Shown in pieces: positions 37,713-48,500 of a stretch of DNA of 58,636 bases. The stretch comes from Bacillus sp. ISL-55 (lineage in GTDB: Bacteria; Bacillota; Bacilli; Bacillales; Cytobacillaceae). A model generated the notes under the pieces. That model was given only the letters and a program-made list of their open reading frames with translations, did no database searches and was not told the origin of the DNA. The stretch covers positions 1 through 58,636 of the forward strand of contig NZ_JAGGQU010000014.1 of assembly GCF_018613155.1 (NCBI RefSeq). The letters run 5' to 3'. The first letter of the stretch is position 1, and the number at the start of each line of letters is the position of its first letter. A program made the position numbers and the translations under genes.

Positions 37713-40352
37713 TTAGTTCCTCAGTTCGTTTATGCGTGCTTCGACTGCTGCACGTTTTTCAACATAGTCTTTTTCCTTCGCGCGCTCTTCTTCAATGACT
37801 TTCTCAGGTGCTTTCTTGACAAAGCCTTCGTTGGAAAGCTTCTTCTGGACACGTTCGACTTCTTTATCCAGCTTTTCTTTTTCCTTCTGAAGACGGGCGA
37901 TCTCCTCGTCGATGTTGATCAGGCCTTCAAGCGGCATGATGATTTCGAGACCTGTAGCGACAGCTGTCATTGCTTTTTCAGGAGCGTTGACTTCAAGTCC
38001 GATTTCCAGGTTCTCTGGATTACAGAAGCGGACGATGTAACCACGGTTGTTTTCCAGCATGCTTAACGTCTTTTCGTCCTTCGCCTTCAGGAACATATCA
38101 ACCTTTTTGCTGAGCGGCGTGTTCACTTCAGAACGGATATTCCTTACCGAACGGATGACTTCAACGAGCAGCTTCATATCTTCTGCAGCCTCTTTATCAG
38201 TCAGAGCCGGGTCAACCTTCGGCCAGCTTGCAACCGTAATGGACTCCCCTTGATGAGGAAGGTTCTGCCAGATCTCTTCCGTAATGAATGGCATGAATGG
38301 GTGAAGCAGGCGCATCGTGTTGTCAAGAACGTATGCAAGGATGGACCTTGTCGTCTTCTTGGCAGCTTCATCTTCGCCATAGAGCGGAAGCTTCGCCATT
38401 TCGATATACCAGTCACAGAAATCATCCCAGATGAAGTTGTAAAGCGCTCGGCCAACCTCACCAAACTCATAACGGTCTGAAAGTCTTGTAACAGTCTCAA
38501 TCGTTTCATTCAGCCTTGTCAAAATCCATTTATCTGCAACTGATTTCTCGCCGCTCAAATCGATTTCTTCATATTTCAGGCCGTTCATGTTCATCAGCGC
38601 AAAACGTGATGCGTTCCAGATTTTATTGGCGAAGTTCCAGGTTGCCTCAACCTTTTCGGTGCTATAACGAAGGTCCTGGCCCGGCGAGCTTCCAGTTGTC
38701 AGGAAGTAGCGAAGTGAGTCGGCTCCGTACTGGTCGATGACATCCATTGGATCAACACCGTTTCCAAGTGACTTACTCATCTTCCGGCCATCTTCTGCAC
38801 GAACGAGCCCGTGAATCAATACATCTTTGAATGGACTCTGTTCCGTAAACTCTAGTCCTTGGAAAATCATTCTTGAAACCCAGAAGAAGATAATATCATA
38901 GCCGGTTACTAGTGCTGCTGTCGGGTAATAGCGCTTGTAATCAGCTGCTTCTTCATTCGGCCAGCCCATTGTTGAGAATGGCCATAGTGCTGAGCTAAAC
39001 CATGTATCAAGAACGTCGTTATCCTGTTCCCAGTTCTCAGGATCTGCCGGCGGTTCATGGTCTACGTATACCTCGCCTGTTTCTTTATGGTACCAGGCAG
39101 GAATTCGGTGGCCCCACCATAGCTGACGGGAAATACACCAGTCACGGATGTTCTCCATCCAGCGCATATAGGTATTTTCAAAGCGCTCAGGTACAAAATT
39201 AACTTTTTCTTCTTTGCTCTGAAGGGCGATTGCTTCATCAGCAAGCGGCTGCATTTTAACGAACCATTGAGTGGATAGATATGGCTCAACTACAGCGCCG
39301 CTGCGCTCAGAGTGTCCTACTGAGTGCATGTGCTCTTCAATTTTGAACAATACGCCAGCATCCTGAAGGTCCTTGACGATTTGCTTGCGGCAATCGAAAC
39401 GATCCATACCTTGGTACTTGCCAGCTTTGGCGTTCATAGAGCCATCTTCGTTCATCACAAGTACTCTTTCAAGATTATGGCGGTTTCCGATTTCAAAATC
39501 GTTAGGGTCATGTGCAGGAGTAATTTTAACTGCTCCAGATCCGAATTCCATATCAACATAATCGTCGCCGACAATCGGAATCTCACGGCCGACGATTGGC
39601 AGGGTTACCGTTTTGCCGATTAAATGCTTGTAGCGGTCATCTTCTGGATGAACAGCAACCGCAGTATCGCCAAGCATTGTTTCCGGTCTTGTTGTTGCGA
39701 TTTCGATATGGCCACTGCCGTCTGCGAGAGGATATCTCATGTGGTAGAAAGCACCCTGGACATCTTTGTGAATAACTTCAATATCAGATAATGCTGTTTT
39801 CGCTGCCGGGTCCCAGTTGATGATATATTCGCCGCGGTAGATCAAGCCTTTGCGGTATAAAGAAACGAAAACTTCTTTTACAGCTTTTGATAATCCTTCA
39901 TCCAATGTGAAGCGCTCGCGGCTGTAATCAAGGCCAAGCCCTAGCTTTGACCATTGCTTGCGGATATGCTGGGCGTATTCCTCTTTCCATTTCCATGATT
40001 CCTCAAGGAACTTTTCGCGGCCCAATTCATAGCGGTTGATGCCCTGGCTGCGAAGTTTTTCGTCAACCTTTGCCTGTGTCGCGATGCCAGCATGGTCCAT
40101 TCCCGGAAGCCATAAAACATCGTAGCCCTGCATCCGCTTCATGCGGGTAAGGATATCCTGAAGCGCTGTATCCCACGCATGGCCCAAGTGCAGCTTCCCA
40201 GTTACGTTCGGCGGCGGAATCACGATTGTGTAAGGCTCTTTCGTTTCATCATCCTTCGCTTCGAAAAACTTCCCTTTGATCCACCATTCGTAGCGTCCTT
40301 GCTCAATCGAAGACGGATCGTATTTAGTCGGCATTGACAAATTCTCTTCCAT
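37713..40352 (-). CDS. valS: Valyl-tRNA synthetase
   Basis: The 879-aa class I synthetase has the HIGH motif in [15 protein letters not shown] and KMSKS in [16 protein letters not shown], an editing domain in the middle ([17 protein letters not shown] follows it) and the C-terminal coiled coil ([20 protein letters not shown]) specific to ValRS. GGAGG lies eight bases before ATG 40352, five codons into the longer frame. Expression is controlled by the T-box leader upstream. A dispersed repeat lies between the T-box and the start. Confidence 0.98.
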   Translation of the reverse strand: MEENLSMPTKYDPSSIEQGRYEWWIKGKFFEAKDDETKEPYTIVIPPPNVTGKLHLGHAWDTALQDILTRMKRMQGYDVLWLPGMDHAGIATQAKVDEKLRSQGINRYELGREKFLEESWKWKEEYAQHIRKQWSKLGLGLDYSRERFTLDEGLSKAVKEVFVSLYRKGLIYRGEYIINWDPAAKTALSDIEVIHKDVQGAFYHMRYPLADGSGHIEIATTRPETMLGDTAVAVHPEDDRYKHLIGKTVTLPIVGREIPIVGDDYVDMEFGSGAVKITPAHDPNDFEIGNRHNLERVLVMNEDGSMNAKAGKYQGMDRFDCRKQIVKDLQDAGVLFKIEEHMHSVGHSERSGAVVEPYLSTQWFVKMQPLADEAIALQSKEEKVNFVPERFENTYMRWMENIRDWCISRQLWWGHRIPAWYHKETGEVYVDHEPPADPENWEQDNDVLDTWFSSALWPFSTMGWPNEEAADYKRYYPTAALVTGYDIIFFWVSRMIFQGLEFTEQSPFKDVLIHGLVRAEDGRKMSKSLGNGVDPMDVIDQYGADSLRYFLTTGSSPGQDLRYSTEKVEATWNFANKIWNASRFALMNMNGLKYEEIDLSGEKSVADKWILTRLNETIETVTRLSDRYEFGEVGRALYNFIWDDFCDWYIEMAKLPLYGEDEAAKKTTRSILAYVLDNTMRLLHPFMPFITEEIWQNLPHQGESITVASWPKVDPALTDKEAAEDMKLLVEVIRSVRNIRSEVNTPLSKKVDMFLKAKDEKTLSMLENNRGYIVRFCNPENLEIGLEVNAPEKAMTAVATGLEIIMPLEGLINIDEEIARLQKEKEKLDKEVERVQKKLSNEGFVKKAPEKVIEEERAKEKDYVEKRAAVEARINELRN

Positions 40353-40390
40353 CAGTTTTTCCTCCATTCAAATGCATTTCCTTGTCAGAA

Positions 40391-40507
40391 AAGCGTAAGC
40401 GCCTTGTTCAGCCCCGACAAGCGCTGGAGGGCCGACCAGTGAAGTCGTTCTTTGACTTCATTGGGCGGACCGAAGCGACTCGAGGGGCTAGGCGCTGAAG
40501 CTAGACA
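40391..40507 (+). repeat. Dispersed ~117-bp repeat, copy C, in the valS leader
   Basis: Almost identical to copy A: left end AAGCGTAAGCGCCTTGTTCA, inner GAAGTC..GACTTC hairpin, right end GGGGCTAGGCGCTGAAGCTA. It lies between the T-box terminator (40546-40583) and the valS start (40352), so it is part of the transcribed leader when the T-box is read through. Confidence 0.9.
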
Positions 40508-40545
40508 ATTCTCGAAGTGAAAATTGTACTTTCTTACCTTAAATT

Positions 40546-40800
40546 AAAAAACTCCATTCGCCATAAAAGGACGAATGGAGTTTGTTCGCGGTACCACCTT
40601 TTTTCCCAGCAACGGTAAAAACTGAGTTCTGCTGCTGGCTCAAATACGGATAACGGCTCTTCACCGTCGCCTGTTACTGGGAGTATTCCGTTCCCAGGCG
40701 ATGCTCAAGGGCGACCTTCCATGGTTCCTGCTTAGAAGTCCTCTCAGCTACTGGACTTCCTCTCTTCAAGCTGGCTGCTCATGTACTCTTCCCTGTCTAA
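40546..40800 (-). promoter_or_regulatory. T-box riboswitch leader of valS
   Basis: On the minus strand AAGGTGGTACCGCG (40600-40587) is the conserved T-box sequence that pairs with the tRNA acceptor end. It is followed by a strong terminator, AAACTCCATTCG/CGAATGGAGTTT with a T run (40583-40546). Stem I occupies about 40795-40700, and begins near AGAGTACATGAG (AGTA box-like). A GTC at 40715-40713, in GGAAGGTCGCCC, is a candidate valine specifier. Uncharged tRNA-Val would favour the antiterminator. The right boundary is approximate. Confidence 0.92.
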
Positions 40801-40986
40801 GCTTTGCTTTATAGTGTTTTTGTATATTAGTTATACTACCCAAAAAAGGGGATTGACGTCAATCATCATTTCCTACTTTTTATTATTTTATACTTCTTCC
40901 GCCTTCTTGTGCGAACATTTAGCACATTTTGGGCCAATTAGTCATAGAATGAAAACAGGGATACCTGATTGTTTGGAGGGATGGCG

Positions 40987-41181
40987 ATGAAGAGACGAAG
41001 GTATAATCCTTATACACTCCCGCGGTGGGCGAGGACGGCGCGTGCAGTATGTGCTCAGCTCATTATTCCTTTTTGCGTGTTCCAGGGAATCCGCACACTT
41101 TTCTTTCCGACGACATTTGATGTCTTCCTGTTATCAATATTCATCTTGGTTGCATTGGCAATCAAATTCGAAATTATTTAA
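40987..41181 (+). CDS. Small membrane protein of unknown function
   Basis: A 64-aa protein beginning MKRRRYNPYTLPRWARTA, with GGAGG seven bases upstream of ATG 40987. A basic N-terminus is followed by two hydrophobic stretches (QLIIPFCVFQGIRTLFF and FDVFLLSIFILVALAI). Not recognised. It is divergent from valS and convergent with ysxE, and shares a terminator hairpin with the latter. Its clear ribosome binding site supports a real gene. Confidence 0.75.
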   Translation: MKRRRYNPYTLPRWARTARAVCAQLIIPFCVFQGIRTLFFPTTFDVFLLSIFILVALAIKFEII

Positions 41182-41224
41182 GGAGCCAAAGAGCATGATT
41201 CAGCTCTGGGCTCCTTCTTGTTTT
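41182..41224 (+). terminator. Terminator after the small membrane protein gene
   Basis: GGAGCC and GGCTCC enclose an inner AGAGC/GCTCT stem and are followed by TTCTTGTTTT on the plus strand. It overlaps the 3' end of ysxE. Confidence 0.7.
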
Positions 41225-42237
41225 GCCTGTTCTTTTTGCTTCTCCAGTTCGTCAATCTTGGTTACCACATAACCGGTATTGCTCAAGAGCCAGTACTGGC
41301 GCTGCAGCTTTTGGACAAACTTCCTCTCATCCACTTCAGCCTTACGCTGATGGTACAATTCCGCGACACGGATAATCCCCGATGGAAAAGCAAGATAGCT
41401 CATGAATAACTGCATTTCATCCTCACGGAACGGAAAATACTTCAGATAGACATAAATCCAGTCGATGATTTCGTCTCCATATTTCGGCTGTGTCTTCAGC
41501 GACCTTGCTAAAAACGGCAGCAAGTCCTGAATCGGCGACCCCTGTCGTGCCTTTTCAAAATTGATAAAATAACCATATCCTCTTTCGTCGAACAGGAAGT
41601 GCTCAGGAGAAACTTTACCGTGAAGAGTAACAGTCCGCGTTTTCTTTTGCTCCTTCGTTTTTTCATTCCAAGTCTCAAGTTTTTGCTTCGCAAACTGGAT
41701 TGCCTGACTGATTTGAATGTAATACAGGCAGAATGTCAGTTCAAACGGGGACATATATACTCTGTTCTCACAGCTCTCAAGGAATCCATTTATGAATTCT
41801 TCTTCCTTTTCCCATTCTTTTATCGTCTTACCGTAATGCTCTTGCTTAACTTCCGTGCTGATTTCCATTTCCTTTACTGACAAAGTATGCATCCTCGCCA
41901 GTTCCCTGAACAACTGCTGGTGTCTTTGTGATTGGTCCTCCCTTGTCTCATTCGGCATCCAAGGCATTAAATAATACAGTGACTTATTATGCAACACTGC
42001 ATATCTTCCGTCATTTGCCGGATAGACTGGAACAATCCTGTTATATCCTTTTTGATAGAGGTTTTGGATGTATTTGATAAAATCCGTCCCCTCATAAGGG
42101 TGGATCTTTTTTAAGGCGAATGTCCCTGTTTTTGTATAGACCTTTTTCACTTTGCCAAAATCCTCTGCAAAGTATGGATCGATAGGGTATTGCCTTAACA
42201 CTGCAGATTCTTCTTTTAAAAAATTGCGATCATCCAT
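41200..42237 (-). CDS. ysxE: Spore coat-associated kinase-like protein YsxE (CotS family)
   Basis: A 345-aa protein with an aminoglycoside phosphotransferase/CotS-like fold: KTGTFALKKIHPYEGTDFI at the N-terminal lobe, RTVTLHGKVSPEHFLFDERG corresponding to the catalytic loop (with H-G-K in place of H-x-D) and FINFEKARQGSPIQDL for the Asp-Phe-Gly-like segment, where Asp is Asn/Phe-Glu. Loss of catalytic residues suggests a pseudokinase. It follows spoVID as in B. subtilis and is probably a coat component made in the mother cell. Confidence 0.88.
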   Translation of the reverse strand: MDDRNFLKEESAVLRQYPIDPYFAEDFGKVKKVYTKTGTFALKKIHPYEGTDFIKYIQNLYQKGYNRIVPVYPANDGRYAVLHNKSLYYLMPWMPNETREDQSQRHQQLFRELARMHTLSVKEMEISTEVKQEHYGKTIKEWEKEEEFINGFLESCENRVYMSPFELTFCLYYIQISQAIQFAKQKLETWNEKTKEQKKTRTVTLHGKVSPEHFLFDERGYGYFINFEKARQGSPIQDLLPFLARSLKTQPKYGDEIIDWIYVYLKYFPFREDEMQLFMSYLAFPSGIIRVAELYHQRKAEVDERKFVQKLQRQYWLLSNTGYVVTKIDELEKQKEQAKQEGAQS

Positions 42238-42279
42238 CGGATCTCGCCTACCTTCTGGACATCATATGGTTAAACAGAG

Positions 42280-42306
42280 ATGGGCAGGTGTTAGACACCT
42301 GCCCAT
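42280..42306. other. Perfect hairpin between spoVID and ysxE
   Basis: ATGGGCAGGTG and CACCTGCCCAT are an 11-bp perfect inverted repeat with a 5-nt loop. On the minus strand it is followed by CTCTGTTTAAC, a weak T tract. It may attenuate ysxE relative to spoVID or be a weak terminator. Confidence 0.55.
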
Positions 42307-42391
42307 TCTAAAAGCTATAGCAATCCCAGCCAGCAGCCAAGCCAGCCCTGACAACCAGCCTCTTTCTGGACAAGGCGCTACATGTAAAATG

Positions 42392-43576
42392 TTAAGAATT
42401 ATGAACCGCTACTCCAGGAACATATAGCACCTGGCCTTCATGGACTTCATGGTCGATGCTCAGATGGTTCACCCGCAGAAGCTGCTGCACTGGCACATCA
42501 TAGCGTTCAGAGATTGACTGAAGTGAGTCACCTTGCTGAACGATGCACACTCTGATTTTGGCCACTTCTGTTTCTTCTTCCTTCCTCGCCAAAAATTCGG
42601 CGATGGAAATACCTTGCTTCATATTTGGCTTTTTCTTTTTCAATAAAGGAGAAGACGAACTTTCCGGAGATTCCTCCATTTCAGCAGGCTTGTTTTCTGC
42701 CTCTGGCTGGCTTTCCATTTCCAGTTCAACTTCAACTTCTTCTTCCTGCTCAACTTCGACCTCTTCAGCAGGCTCCGGCTCGCCTCTGAAGTCACTTAAA
42801 GCATATTCCGGAACTGGTTGATGCTCTCTTTGCTCTTGCAGTTCAGGTTCGAATTTTTCTTCGGCGGCTACCTCTTTCTTTGCTTCTGCCCTGAATGGAG
42901 CATACACTTCTTCCTCATAGGAATCTTGCTCTTCCTCTTGATTTAATGTTTCATTTTGCTGGACAAAAGAATAGGCCGGAGCTTCCGGGAAGTCTTGTTC
43001 CTCTCTGTCTTGCTGGCTCTCACTCTCTGCATCGGCTTCAGTTTCCGCTGCAAATTCAACCTCAACTGCTGAAATCGCATTTTCACGGTAACTTACTTCC
43101 AGTTCCTCCACTTCTTCGCTGTCAGTTTCCTGATCAGCTTCATGCTGTTGTTCGCCGTATAAGCCAGTGATGGCCAGATCAGCGTTCAGCTTCAGGCGGT
43201 CTTTTTCCGGAAAAACATAATCGAATCCTTCTACCTGAATATCAATGTCATAAATACTTTCAATCCGGTTTTTTGGGATTGTGATATCCACTGGGAAACG
43301 ATGCAGGAACTCATAGACTCCTTCTTCCCTCTCCATCACAGAATGGACGTACTTAAGAGCTGCGATCTGATCATCAACCTCTTGTTGCTGTTCACGGCAT
43401 GTATATTCCCCAGTCAACTCCAGCGATCCGCGAATGGATACGTATTGTTCATTTTCCTGGATGGTGATATTCGGATCGAGTGAAATCGAGACAAGCTCCG
43501 CGACTTCCTGTCCTCTTTGAAACCACACTGACTCTTCTAATGAAAATCGCAGGCACGATTGATTCCCCTGAGACAA
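42392..43576 (-). CDS. spoVID: Stage VI sporulation protein D, LysM
   Basis: The start at TTG 43576 has AAGGAGGAG upstream and gives SpoVID-like RFSLEESVWFQRGQEV and SISLDPNITIQENEQYVSI, SLELTGEY and HRFPVDITIPKNRI. The 394-aa protein has a conserved N-terminal domain (1-150), a long Glu-rich middle region (about 150-330) and a C-terminal LysM (VCIVQQGDSLQSISERYDVP to VLYVPG). SpoVID drives coat encasement and binds SafA, whose gene is at the other end of this window. An ATG six codons earlier is possible. Confidence 0.93.
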   Translation of the reverse strand: MSQGNQSCLRFSLEESVWFQRGQEVAELVSISLDPNITIQENEQYVSIRGSLELTGEYTCREQQQEVDDQIAALKYVHSVMEREEGVYEFLHRFPVDITIPKNRIESIYDIDIQVEGFDYVFPEKDRLKLNADLAITGLYGEQQHEADQETDSEEVEELEVSYRENAISAVEVEFAAETEADAESESQQDREEQDFPEAPAYSFVQQNETLNQEEEQDSYEEEVYAPFRAEAKKEVAAEEKFEPELQEQREHQPVPEYALSDFRGEPEPAEEVEVEQEEEVEVELEMESQPEAENKPAEMEESPESSSSPLLKKKKPNMKQGISIAEFLARKEEETEVAKIRVCIVQQGDSLQSISERYDVPVQQLLRVNHLSIDHEVHEGQVLYVPGVAVHNS

Positions 43577-43716
43577 AGCGACTCCTCCTTTCATTCCTTA
43601 AACGTAAAATCACTATGTCATTAACACTTTATGAGTCTGTATTTACTTTTATGATAATTTAGAACATAAAAAGGAGCTGGGAAGGATTATTCAAAGTGAA
43701 TTTGTCTGTACATATA

Positions 43717-44380
43717 ATTAGTTCGGACAAAGTTTAGAGATTTGATTGCCTTTTTGTCCGAACCTAGGGCTACTTCGAACAAAGTTCAGAGATTTCGACG
43801 GCCTTTTGTCCGAACCCGGGGCTACTTCGGACAAAGTTCAAGGATTACGGCGGCCTTTTGTCCGAACCTGGGGCTACTTCAGACAAAGTTTAGAGATTTT
43901 GATCGCCTTTTGTCCGAACCCAAGGCTACTTTGGACAAAGTTTAGAGATTACAGATGCTTTTTGTCCGAACTTTGGGCTACTTCAGACAAAGTTCAGGGA
44001 TTTCGACGGTCTTTTGTCCGAACCAAAGGCTACTTCAAACAAAGTTTAGAGATTTCGATCGCCTTTTGTCCGAACCCAGGGCTACTTCAGACAAAGTTCA
44101 GGGATTTCGACGGCCTTTTCTCCGAACCGAACCCGGGGGTACTTCAGACATAGTTCAAGGTTTTCGAAGGCCTTTTGTCTTAACCAAGGGCTACTTCAGA
44201 CAAAGTTTCAGAATTTCGACGGCCTTTTGTCCAAACCCGGGGCTACTTCGGACAAAGTTCAGGGATTTCGACGGCCTTTTGTCCGAACCTGGGGCTACTT
44301 CAGACAAAGTTTAGAGATTTCCATCGCCTTTTGTCCGAACCCGGGCTGTTTCAGACAAAGTTAAAAAAAATGACCTTGTT
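43717..44380. repeat. Tandem array, 52-bp period, hairpin-forming (array 2)
   Basis: Thirteen copies of a GGACAAAG-like core begin at 43725, 43777, 43829, 43881, 43933, 43985, 44037, 44089, 44146, 44198, 44250, 44302 and 44353. Spacing is 52 bp except one of 57 (a 5-bp duplication near 44128) and one of 51. In each unit TTCGGACAAAG and CTTTTGTCCGAA are inverted repeats with a loop of about 18 nt. The linker is CCCGGGGCTAC-like. Frames crossing it are artefacts because 52 is not divisible by three. The array fills the gap between spoVID and the hemL terminator. Confidence 0.95.
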
Positions 44381-44407
44381 TTGTCTAAATCATAAGCAGC
44401 CTATGAC

Positions 44408-44437
44408 AAAAAAACACTCCCCAAATGGAGAGTGTTC
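44408..44437 (-). terminator. Terminator of the hem operon
   Basis: On the minus strand AACACTC and GAGTGTT form a stem followed by seven T, just after the hemL stop. Confidence 0.85.
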
Positions 44438-44448
44438 ATATAACTTAT

Positions 44449-45738
44449 TTATTCAGCAAGCTTTGCAAATGCTTTCTCAGCTGCTTCGATTGTTTTTTGC
44501 AGGTCTTCGTCTGTGTGTGCTGTCGATAGGAATAATCCTTCGAACTGTGATGGCGGGAGGAATACTCCTTCGTTCGCCATTTCACGGTAGTAGGCTGCAA
44601 AGAATTCAAGATTCGATTGTTTGGCGACTTCATAGTTGATGACATTTTCATTTGTAAAGAAGATGCCAATCATTGATCCTGCGCGGTTGATTGTGTGCGG
44701 TATTCCGTATTTCTCAGCCGCTGCTTTCAGACCTTTTTCAAGAATGTCAGCTTTGCGCTCAAACTCTTTGTAGGAATCTGGCGTCAACTGCTTCAATGTT
44801 TCCAGGCCAGCTGTCATCGCCAGAGGGTTTCCGGATAGCGTTCCTGCCTGGTAAATTGGACCGCTTGGAGCGATTTGCTCCATGATCTCTCTTTTACCGC
44901 CGTAAGCTCCTACTGGAAGTCCTCCGCCAATTACCTTGCCAAGGCAAGTAATGTCAGGAGTTACATTGTAATATCCCTGGGCACAGTTATATCCTACGCG
45001 GAAGCCTGTCATGACCTCATCAAAAATCAAGACGGTGCCATACTGACTTGTGATTTCACGAAGACCCTCAAGGAATCCTTCAACAGGTGGCACTACACCC
45101 ATATTCCCGGCTACTGGTTCAACGATCACGCCAGCGATATCATCACCATATTGCTCGAATGCGTAACGGACGCTCTCAAGATCGTTATAAGGTACTGTAA
45201 TCGTGTTCTTGGCAACTCCCTCAGGAACACCAGGGCTATCAGGCAAACCAAGCGTAGCGACGCCTGAGCCGGCCTTGATAAGCAATGAATCTCCGTGGCC
45301 GTGATAACAGCCTTCGAATTTCAGAATCATATTCCGGCCTGTATACCCACGAGCAAGGCGCAATGCACTCATCGTCGCCTCAGTACCCGAAGATACCATT
45401 CTTACCATCTCAATCGATGGAACACGGTCAATGACCAACTGTGCAAGCTCGTTCTCAACAGTTGTCGGTGCACCGAAGCTTGTACCAAGCTCAGCCACTT
45501 TCTTGATTCCCTCAACGACCTTCTCGTTCGTGTGGCCAAGAATCAGCGGTCCCCATGATAAGACATAGTCAATATATTCATTGCCATCGATGTCATAAAT
45601 CTTTGAACCCTTCCCTTTTTCCATGAAGATAGGATCCATATTGACAGACTTGAATGCGCGGACGGGGCTGTTTACTCCTCCAGGCAAAAGTTCTTTTGCT
45701 TCTTTAAAAGCTGCAATCGATTTATCATATGAGCGCAT
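44449..45738 (-). CDS. hemL: Glutamate-1-semialdehyde 2,1-aminomutase
   Basis: HemL makes 5-aminolevulinate from glutamate-1-semialdehyde. The start [20 protein letters not shown] at 45738 follows GAGGG and gives 429 aa. [12 protein letters not shown] is the N-terminal signature, [12 protein letters not shown] holds the PLP aspartate, [17 protein letters not shown] the PLP lysine, and [13 protein letters not shown] follows. It is last in hemAXCDBL. Confidence 0.98.
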   Translation of the reverse strand: MRSYDKSIAAFKEAKELLPGGVNSPVRAFKSVNMDPIFMEKGKGSKIYDIDGNEYIDYVLSWGPLILGHTNEKVVEGIKKVAELGTSFGAPTTVENELAQLVIDRVPSIEMVRMVSSGTEATMSALRLARGYTGRNMILKFEGCYHGHGDSLLIKAGSGVATLGLPDSPGVPEGVAKNTITVPYNDLESVRYAFEQYGDDIAGVIVEPVAGNMGVVPPVEGFLEGLREITSQYGTVLIFDEVMTGFRVGYNCAQGYYNVTPDITCLGKVIGGGLPVGAYGGKREIMEQIAPSGPIYQAGTLSGNPLAMTAGLETLKQLTPDSYKEFERKADILEKGLKAAAEKYGIPHTINRAGSMIGIFFTNENVINYEVAKQSNLEFFAAYYREMANEGVFLPPSQFEGLFLSTAHTDEDLQKTIEAAEKAFAKLAE

Positions 45739-45795
45739 AATATCCCTCATTTCTATTTAATTGGCTCTGTAGAAAAGCAGAGCCTTTTTCAATCC

Positions 45796-46776
45796 TTACT
45801 GTTCCTTCAGCCAGCGTGCTGCATCCTTCGCATGATAAGTGATGATCAGGTCTGATCCTGCGCGCTTCATTCCTGTCAGCATTTCCATGACGATGCTCTT
45901 TTCGTCAACCCAGCCGTTTTGTGCTGCTGCTTTGACCATTGAGTACTCACCGCTGACATTATAGATCACAACAGGCAGGTTGAAGTTATTTTTAACGTCA
46001 CGGACGATATCCAGGTAAGGCATGCCCGGCTTTACGATCAGGAAGTCCGCTCCTTCCACGACATCTGATTCTGCTTCGCGCATCGCTTCGATTCGGTTTG
46101 CCGGATCCATCTGGTAGGATTTGCGGTCGCCGAACTGCGGCGTGCTTTCGGCTGCTTCACGGAATGGACCGTAAAACGCAGAAGAATATTTCACAGCGTA
46201 AGACATGATCGGCACATCATGGAAACCTGCTTCATCCAAAGCAAAACGAATCGCTGTAACAAATCCGTCCATCATGTTTGATGGAGCAATGATATCAGCG
46301 CCGGCTTGTGCCTGACTGACAGCTGTCTTTCCTAACAGCTCAAGAGAAGGATCGTTAAGCACCTTGCCATCCTCAATTACGCCGCAGTGACCATGGCTTG
46401 TGTATTCACAAAGGCAAGTATCGGCGATGACAACCATATCAGGAAAATCCTTTTTAATGACTCGGATTGCTTCCTGCAAAATTCCGTGGTCATGATACGC
46501 CTGACATCCAACTTCATCTTTTTCGTTCGGAACGCCGAAAAGCAGCACTGACTTAATGCCTAATGAATCCACTTCAGTGATTTCTTCTTTCAGATTATCA
46601 AGGGATAATTGATAGACTCCCGGCATTGAAGAAACTTCGTTTTTTACATTTTCTCCTTCAACGACAAAAAGCGGGTAGATTAAGTCTTCAGTGCGAAGAT
46701 AGTTTTCACGGACAAGCGCACGCATATTCGCTGTCTGACGAAGACGGCGGTGGCGGCTGAATTCAAGGTGTTTCAT
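45796..46776 (-). CDS. hemB: Delta-aminolevulinic acid dehydratase (porphobilinogen synthase)
   Basis: HemB joins two 5-aminolevulinates. The 326-aa protein has the zinc-type cysteine cluster [15 protein letters not shown] and the Schiff-base lysines in [15 protein letters not shown] and [15 protein letters not shown] precedes the ATG. It follows hemD by 3 bp. Confidence 0.98.
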   Translation of the reverse strand: MKHLEFSRHRRLRQTANMRALVRENYLRTEDLIYPLFVVEGENVKNEVSSMPGVYQLSLDNLKEEITEVDSLGIKSVLLFGVPNEKDEVGCQAYHDHGILQEAIRVIKKDFPDMVVIADTCLCEYTSHGHCGVIEDGKVLNDPSLELLGKTAVSQAQAGADIIAPSNMMDGFVTAIRFALDEAGFHDVPIMSYAVKYSSAFYGPFREAAESTPQFGDRKSYQMDPANRIEAMREAESDVVEGADFLIVKPGMPYLDIVRDVKNNFNLPVVIYNVSGEYSMVKAAAQNGWVDEKSIVMEMLTGMKRAGSDLIITYHAKDAARWLKEQ

Positions 46777-46779
46777 AGA

Positions 46780-47556
46780 TTACCCTCCAATATTTATATA
46801 CTTGGCAATGCTGTTCAGCATCTCTTCAACGGTGTATTTTTCCGGCATGGCATGGACCTTCAATCCCCGCTGCTCTGCCTTCCTCTTGGATACAGGACCA
46901 ATACAGGCAACGATGCAGTGCTCCAGCTTACCATCTAAATTATGATCTTCTACGATTTTCATAAAATGATCGATCGTAGAAGGGCTTGTAAATGTAAGTA
47001 TATCAAGACTTTCTTCCTTTAACATCTTAACGAGCTTGTCTCTGCTTTCTTCTGGCAGGTAAGTTTCATAGATGATGACTTCATTAACGATTGCGCCTTT
47101 TTCCTTCAAAGCGGCCGAAATATAATCACGGGCCAGATTCCCTTTTGGAATCAGGATCCGCTCGCCTTGCTTGACATGTGGTAAAAACTCATCGACAAAT
47201 CCTTCGGCAACATATTCTTCTGGTACAAAATCGACCGTTTCACCCATGTCCACGAGGACTTCTTTTGTTTTTTCGCCGATCACGGCTATTTTAGGCAAAA
47301 GAGCCTGCCCCTTTTTCAAGAAAGAATAAAAGGTTTCCACAGTCACATTACTAGTAAAAATGATCCAATCGTAGGTATGTAAATTCGCAAGTGTTTTAAG
47401 TAGTTTTTCAGATGCTTTAACGGGCTTAAAGGCAATAAGAGGGATTTCCACGGGAATCCCTCCATTTCTTTTAACCAAATCGGAGAAAGACTTCGCGTGA
47501 GCCTTCCCCCTAGGAATCATGACTGTTTTATTTTGCAGCGGGGACGCTGGAATCAT
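46780..47556 (-). CDS. hemD: Uroporphyrinogen-III synthase
   Basis: HemD closes hydroxymethylbilane with D-ring inversion. The 258-aa protein is diverged, as is normal for the family. [37 protein letters not shown] and [19 protein letters not shown] are the recognisable two-domain motifs, and [19 protein letters not shown] the C-terminal one. The ATG overlaps the hemC stop. Confidence 0.92.
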   Translation of the reverse strand: MIPASPLQNKTVMIPRGKAHAKSFSDLVKRNGGIPVEIPLIAFKPVKASEKLLKTLANLHTYDWIIFTSNVTVETFYSFLKKGQALLPKIAVIGEKTKEVLVDMGETVDFVPEEYVAEGFVDEFLPHVKQGERILIPKGNLARDYISAALKEKGAIVNEVIIYETYLPEESRDKLVKMLKEESLDILTFTSPSTIDHFMKIVEDHNLDGKLEHCIVACIGPVSKRKAEQRGLKVHAMPEKYTVEEMLNSIAKYINIGG

Positions 47557-48488
47557 TCACGATCAAGCTCCTGTTTTACCTTGTCAATCAAGTCTTTCGC
47601 TCCCTGGCTGATCAACTTGTCAGCAGCTAGCTCTCCCAGCTCCTCAGGATTTGTGCCTGTAACCTGTTCCTTGAAGATTGTCTTTCCATCTGGAGAACCG
47701 ACTAGAGCTGTCAGGACGATTTCTTCGTTGTCATTGAGATAGGCATAGCCTGCAATCGGCACCTGGCAGCCGCCTTCCATCTTGTGAAGGAATGCTCTTT
47801 CGGCTCTTACTGTCGCACTTGTTTCAGCACAAGTGAATTTTTCAAGCAATTGAAGAAGCTCTTCGTCATCGCCGCGGCACTCGATTGAAAGCGCTCCCTG
47901 GCCGACTGCAGGTACACAAATATCCTCATCGATGAACTCAGTTACTGTATCACTGGCCCATCCCATGCGCTTCAAACCAGCTGCAGCAAGGATAATACCA
48001 TCATAGTCTTCCGTTTCAAGTTTAGAGATCCGTGTATCAATGTTTCCGCGAATCCACTTCATTTCAAGGTCAGGGCGCTGAGCCAATAGCTGCGCGCTCC
48101 TGCGCAGGCTGCTTGTTCCGATGACGGAACCTGGTTTCAAATCTTTAAAAGCAACATGATCGTTGGAAATAAGCACATCACGGTGATCTTCCCTCTCTGG
48201 GATCGCCCCGATGACAAGCCCCTCTGGAAGTACTGCAGGCATGTCCTTCATGCTGTGGACAGCCATATCAATTTCTTTGTCGAGCATAGCCTGTTCGATT
48301 TCTTTTACGAAAAGGCCTTTTCCTCCGACCTTTGATAAAGTCACATCAAGAATTTTGTCCCCTTTTGTGACGATTTCTTTCACTTCGAACTCAAAGGGAG
48401 CACCTAGTTTTTTCAGCTGCTCGATTACCCAATTTGTTTGTGTCAATGCTAGCTTACTCCGTCTGGAGCCAACGATAATTTTTCTCAT
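47553..48488 (-). CDS. hemC: Porphobilinogen deaminase (hydroxymethylbilane synthase)
   Basis: A 311-aa protein starting [32 protein letters not shown] and [18 protein letters not shown] are substrate-binding motifs; the dipyrromethane cofactor cysteine is in [19 protein letters not shown] precedes the ATG. It lies between hemX and hemD. Confidence 0.97.
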   Translation of the reverse strand: MRKIIVGSRRSKLALTQTNWVIEQLKKLGAPFEFEVKEIVTKGDKILDVTLSKVGGKGLFVKEIEQAMLDKEIDMAVHSMKDMPAVLPEGLVIGAIPEREDHRDVLISNDHVAFKDLKPGSVIGTSSLRRSAQLLAQRPDLEMKWIRGNIDTRISKLETEDYDGIILAAAGLKRMGWASDTVTEFIDEDICVPAVGQGALSIECRGDDEELLQLLEKFTCAETSATVRAERAFLHKMEGGCQVPIAGYAYLNDNEEIVLTALVGSPDGKTIFKEQVTGTNPEELGELAADKLISQGAKDLIDKVKQELDRE

Positions 48489-48500
48489 GACAGCCTCCTA

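Noticed and set aside
43742-44314. Plus-strand frames repeating FCPNPGLLxTKFRDF
   Set aside because: Same artefact from array 2; no start sites and frames break at the 5-bp duplication.
43717-44380. CRISPR array
   Set aside because: The whole 52-bp unit is repeated, with no unique spacers between conserved repeats and no cas genes nearby.
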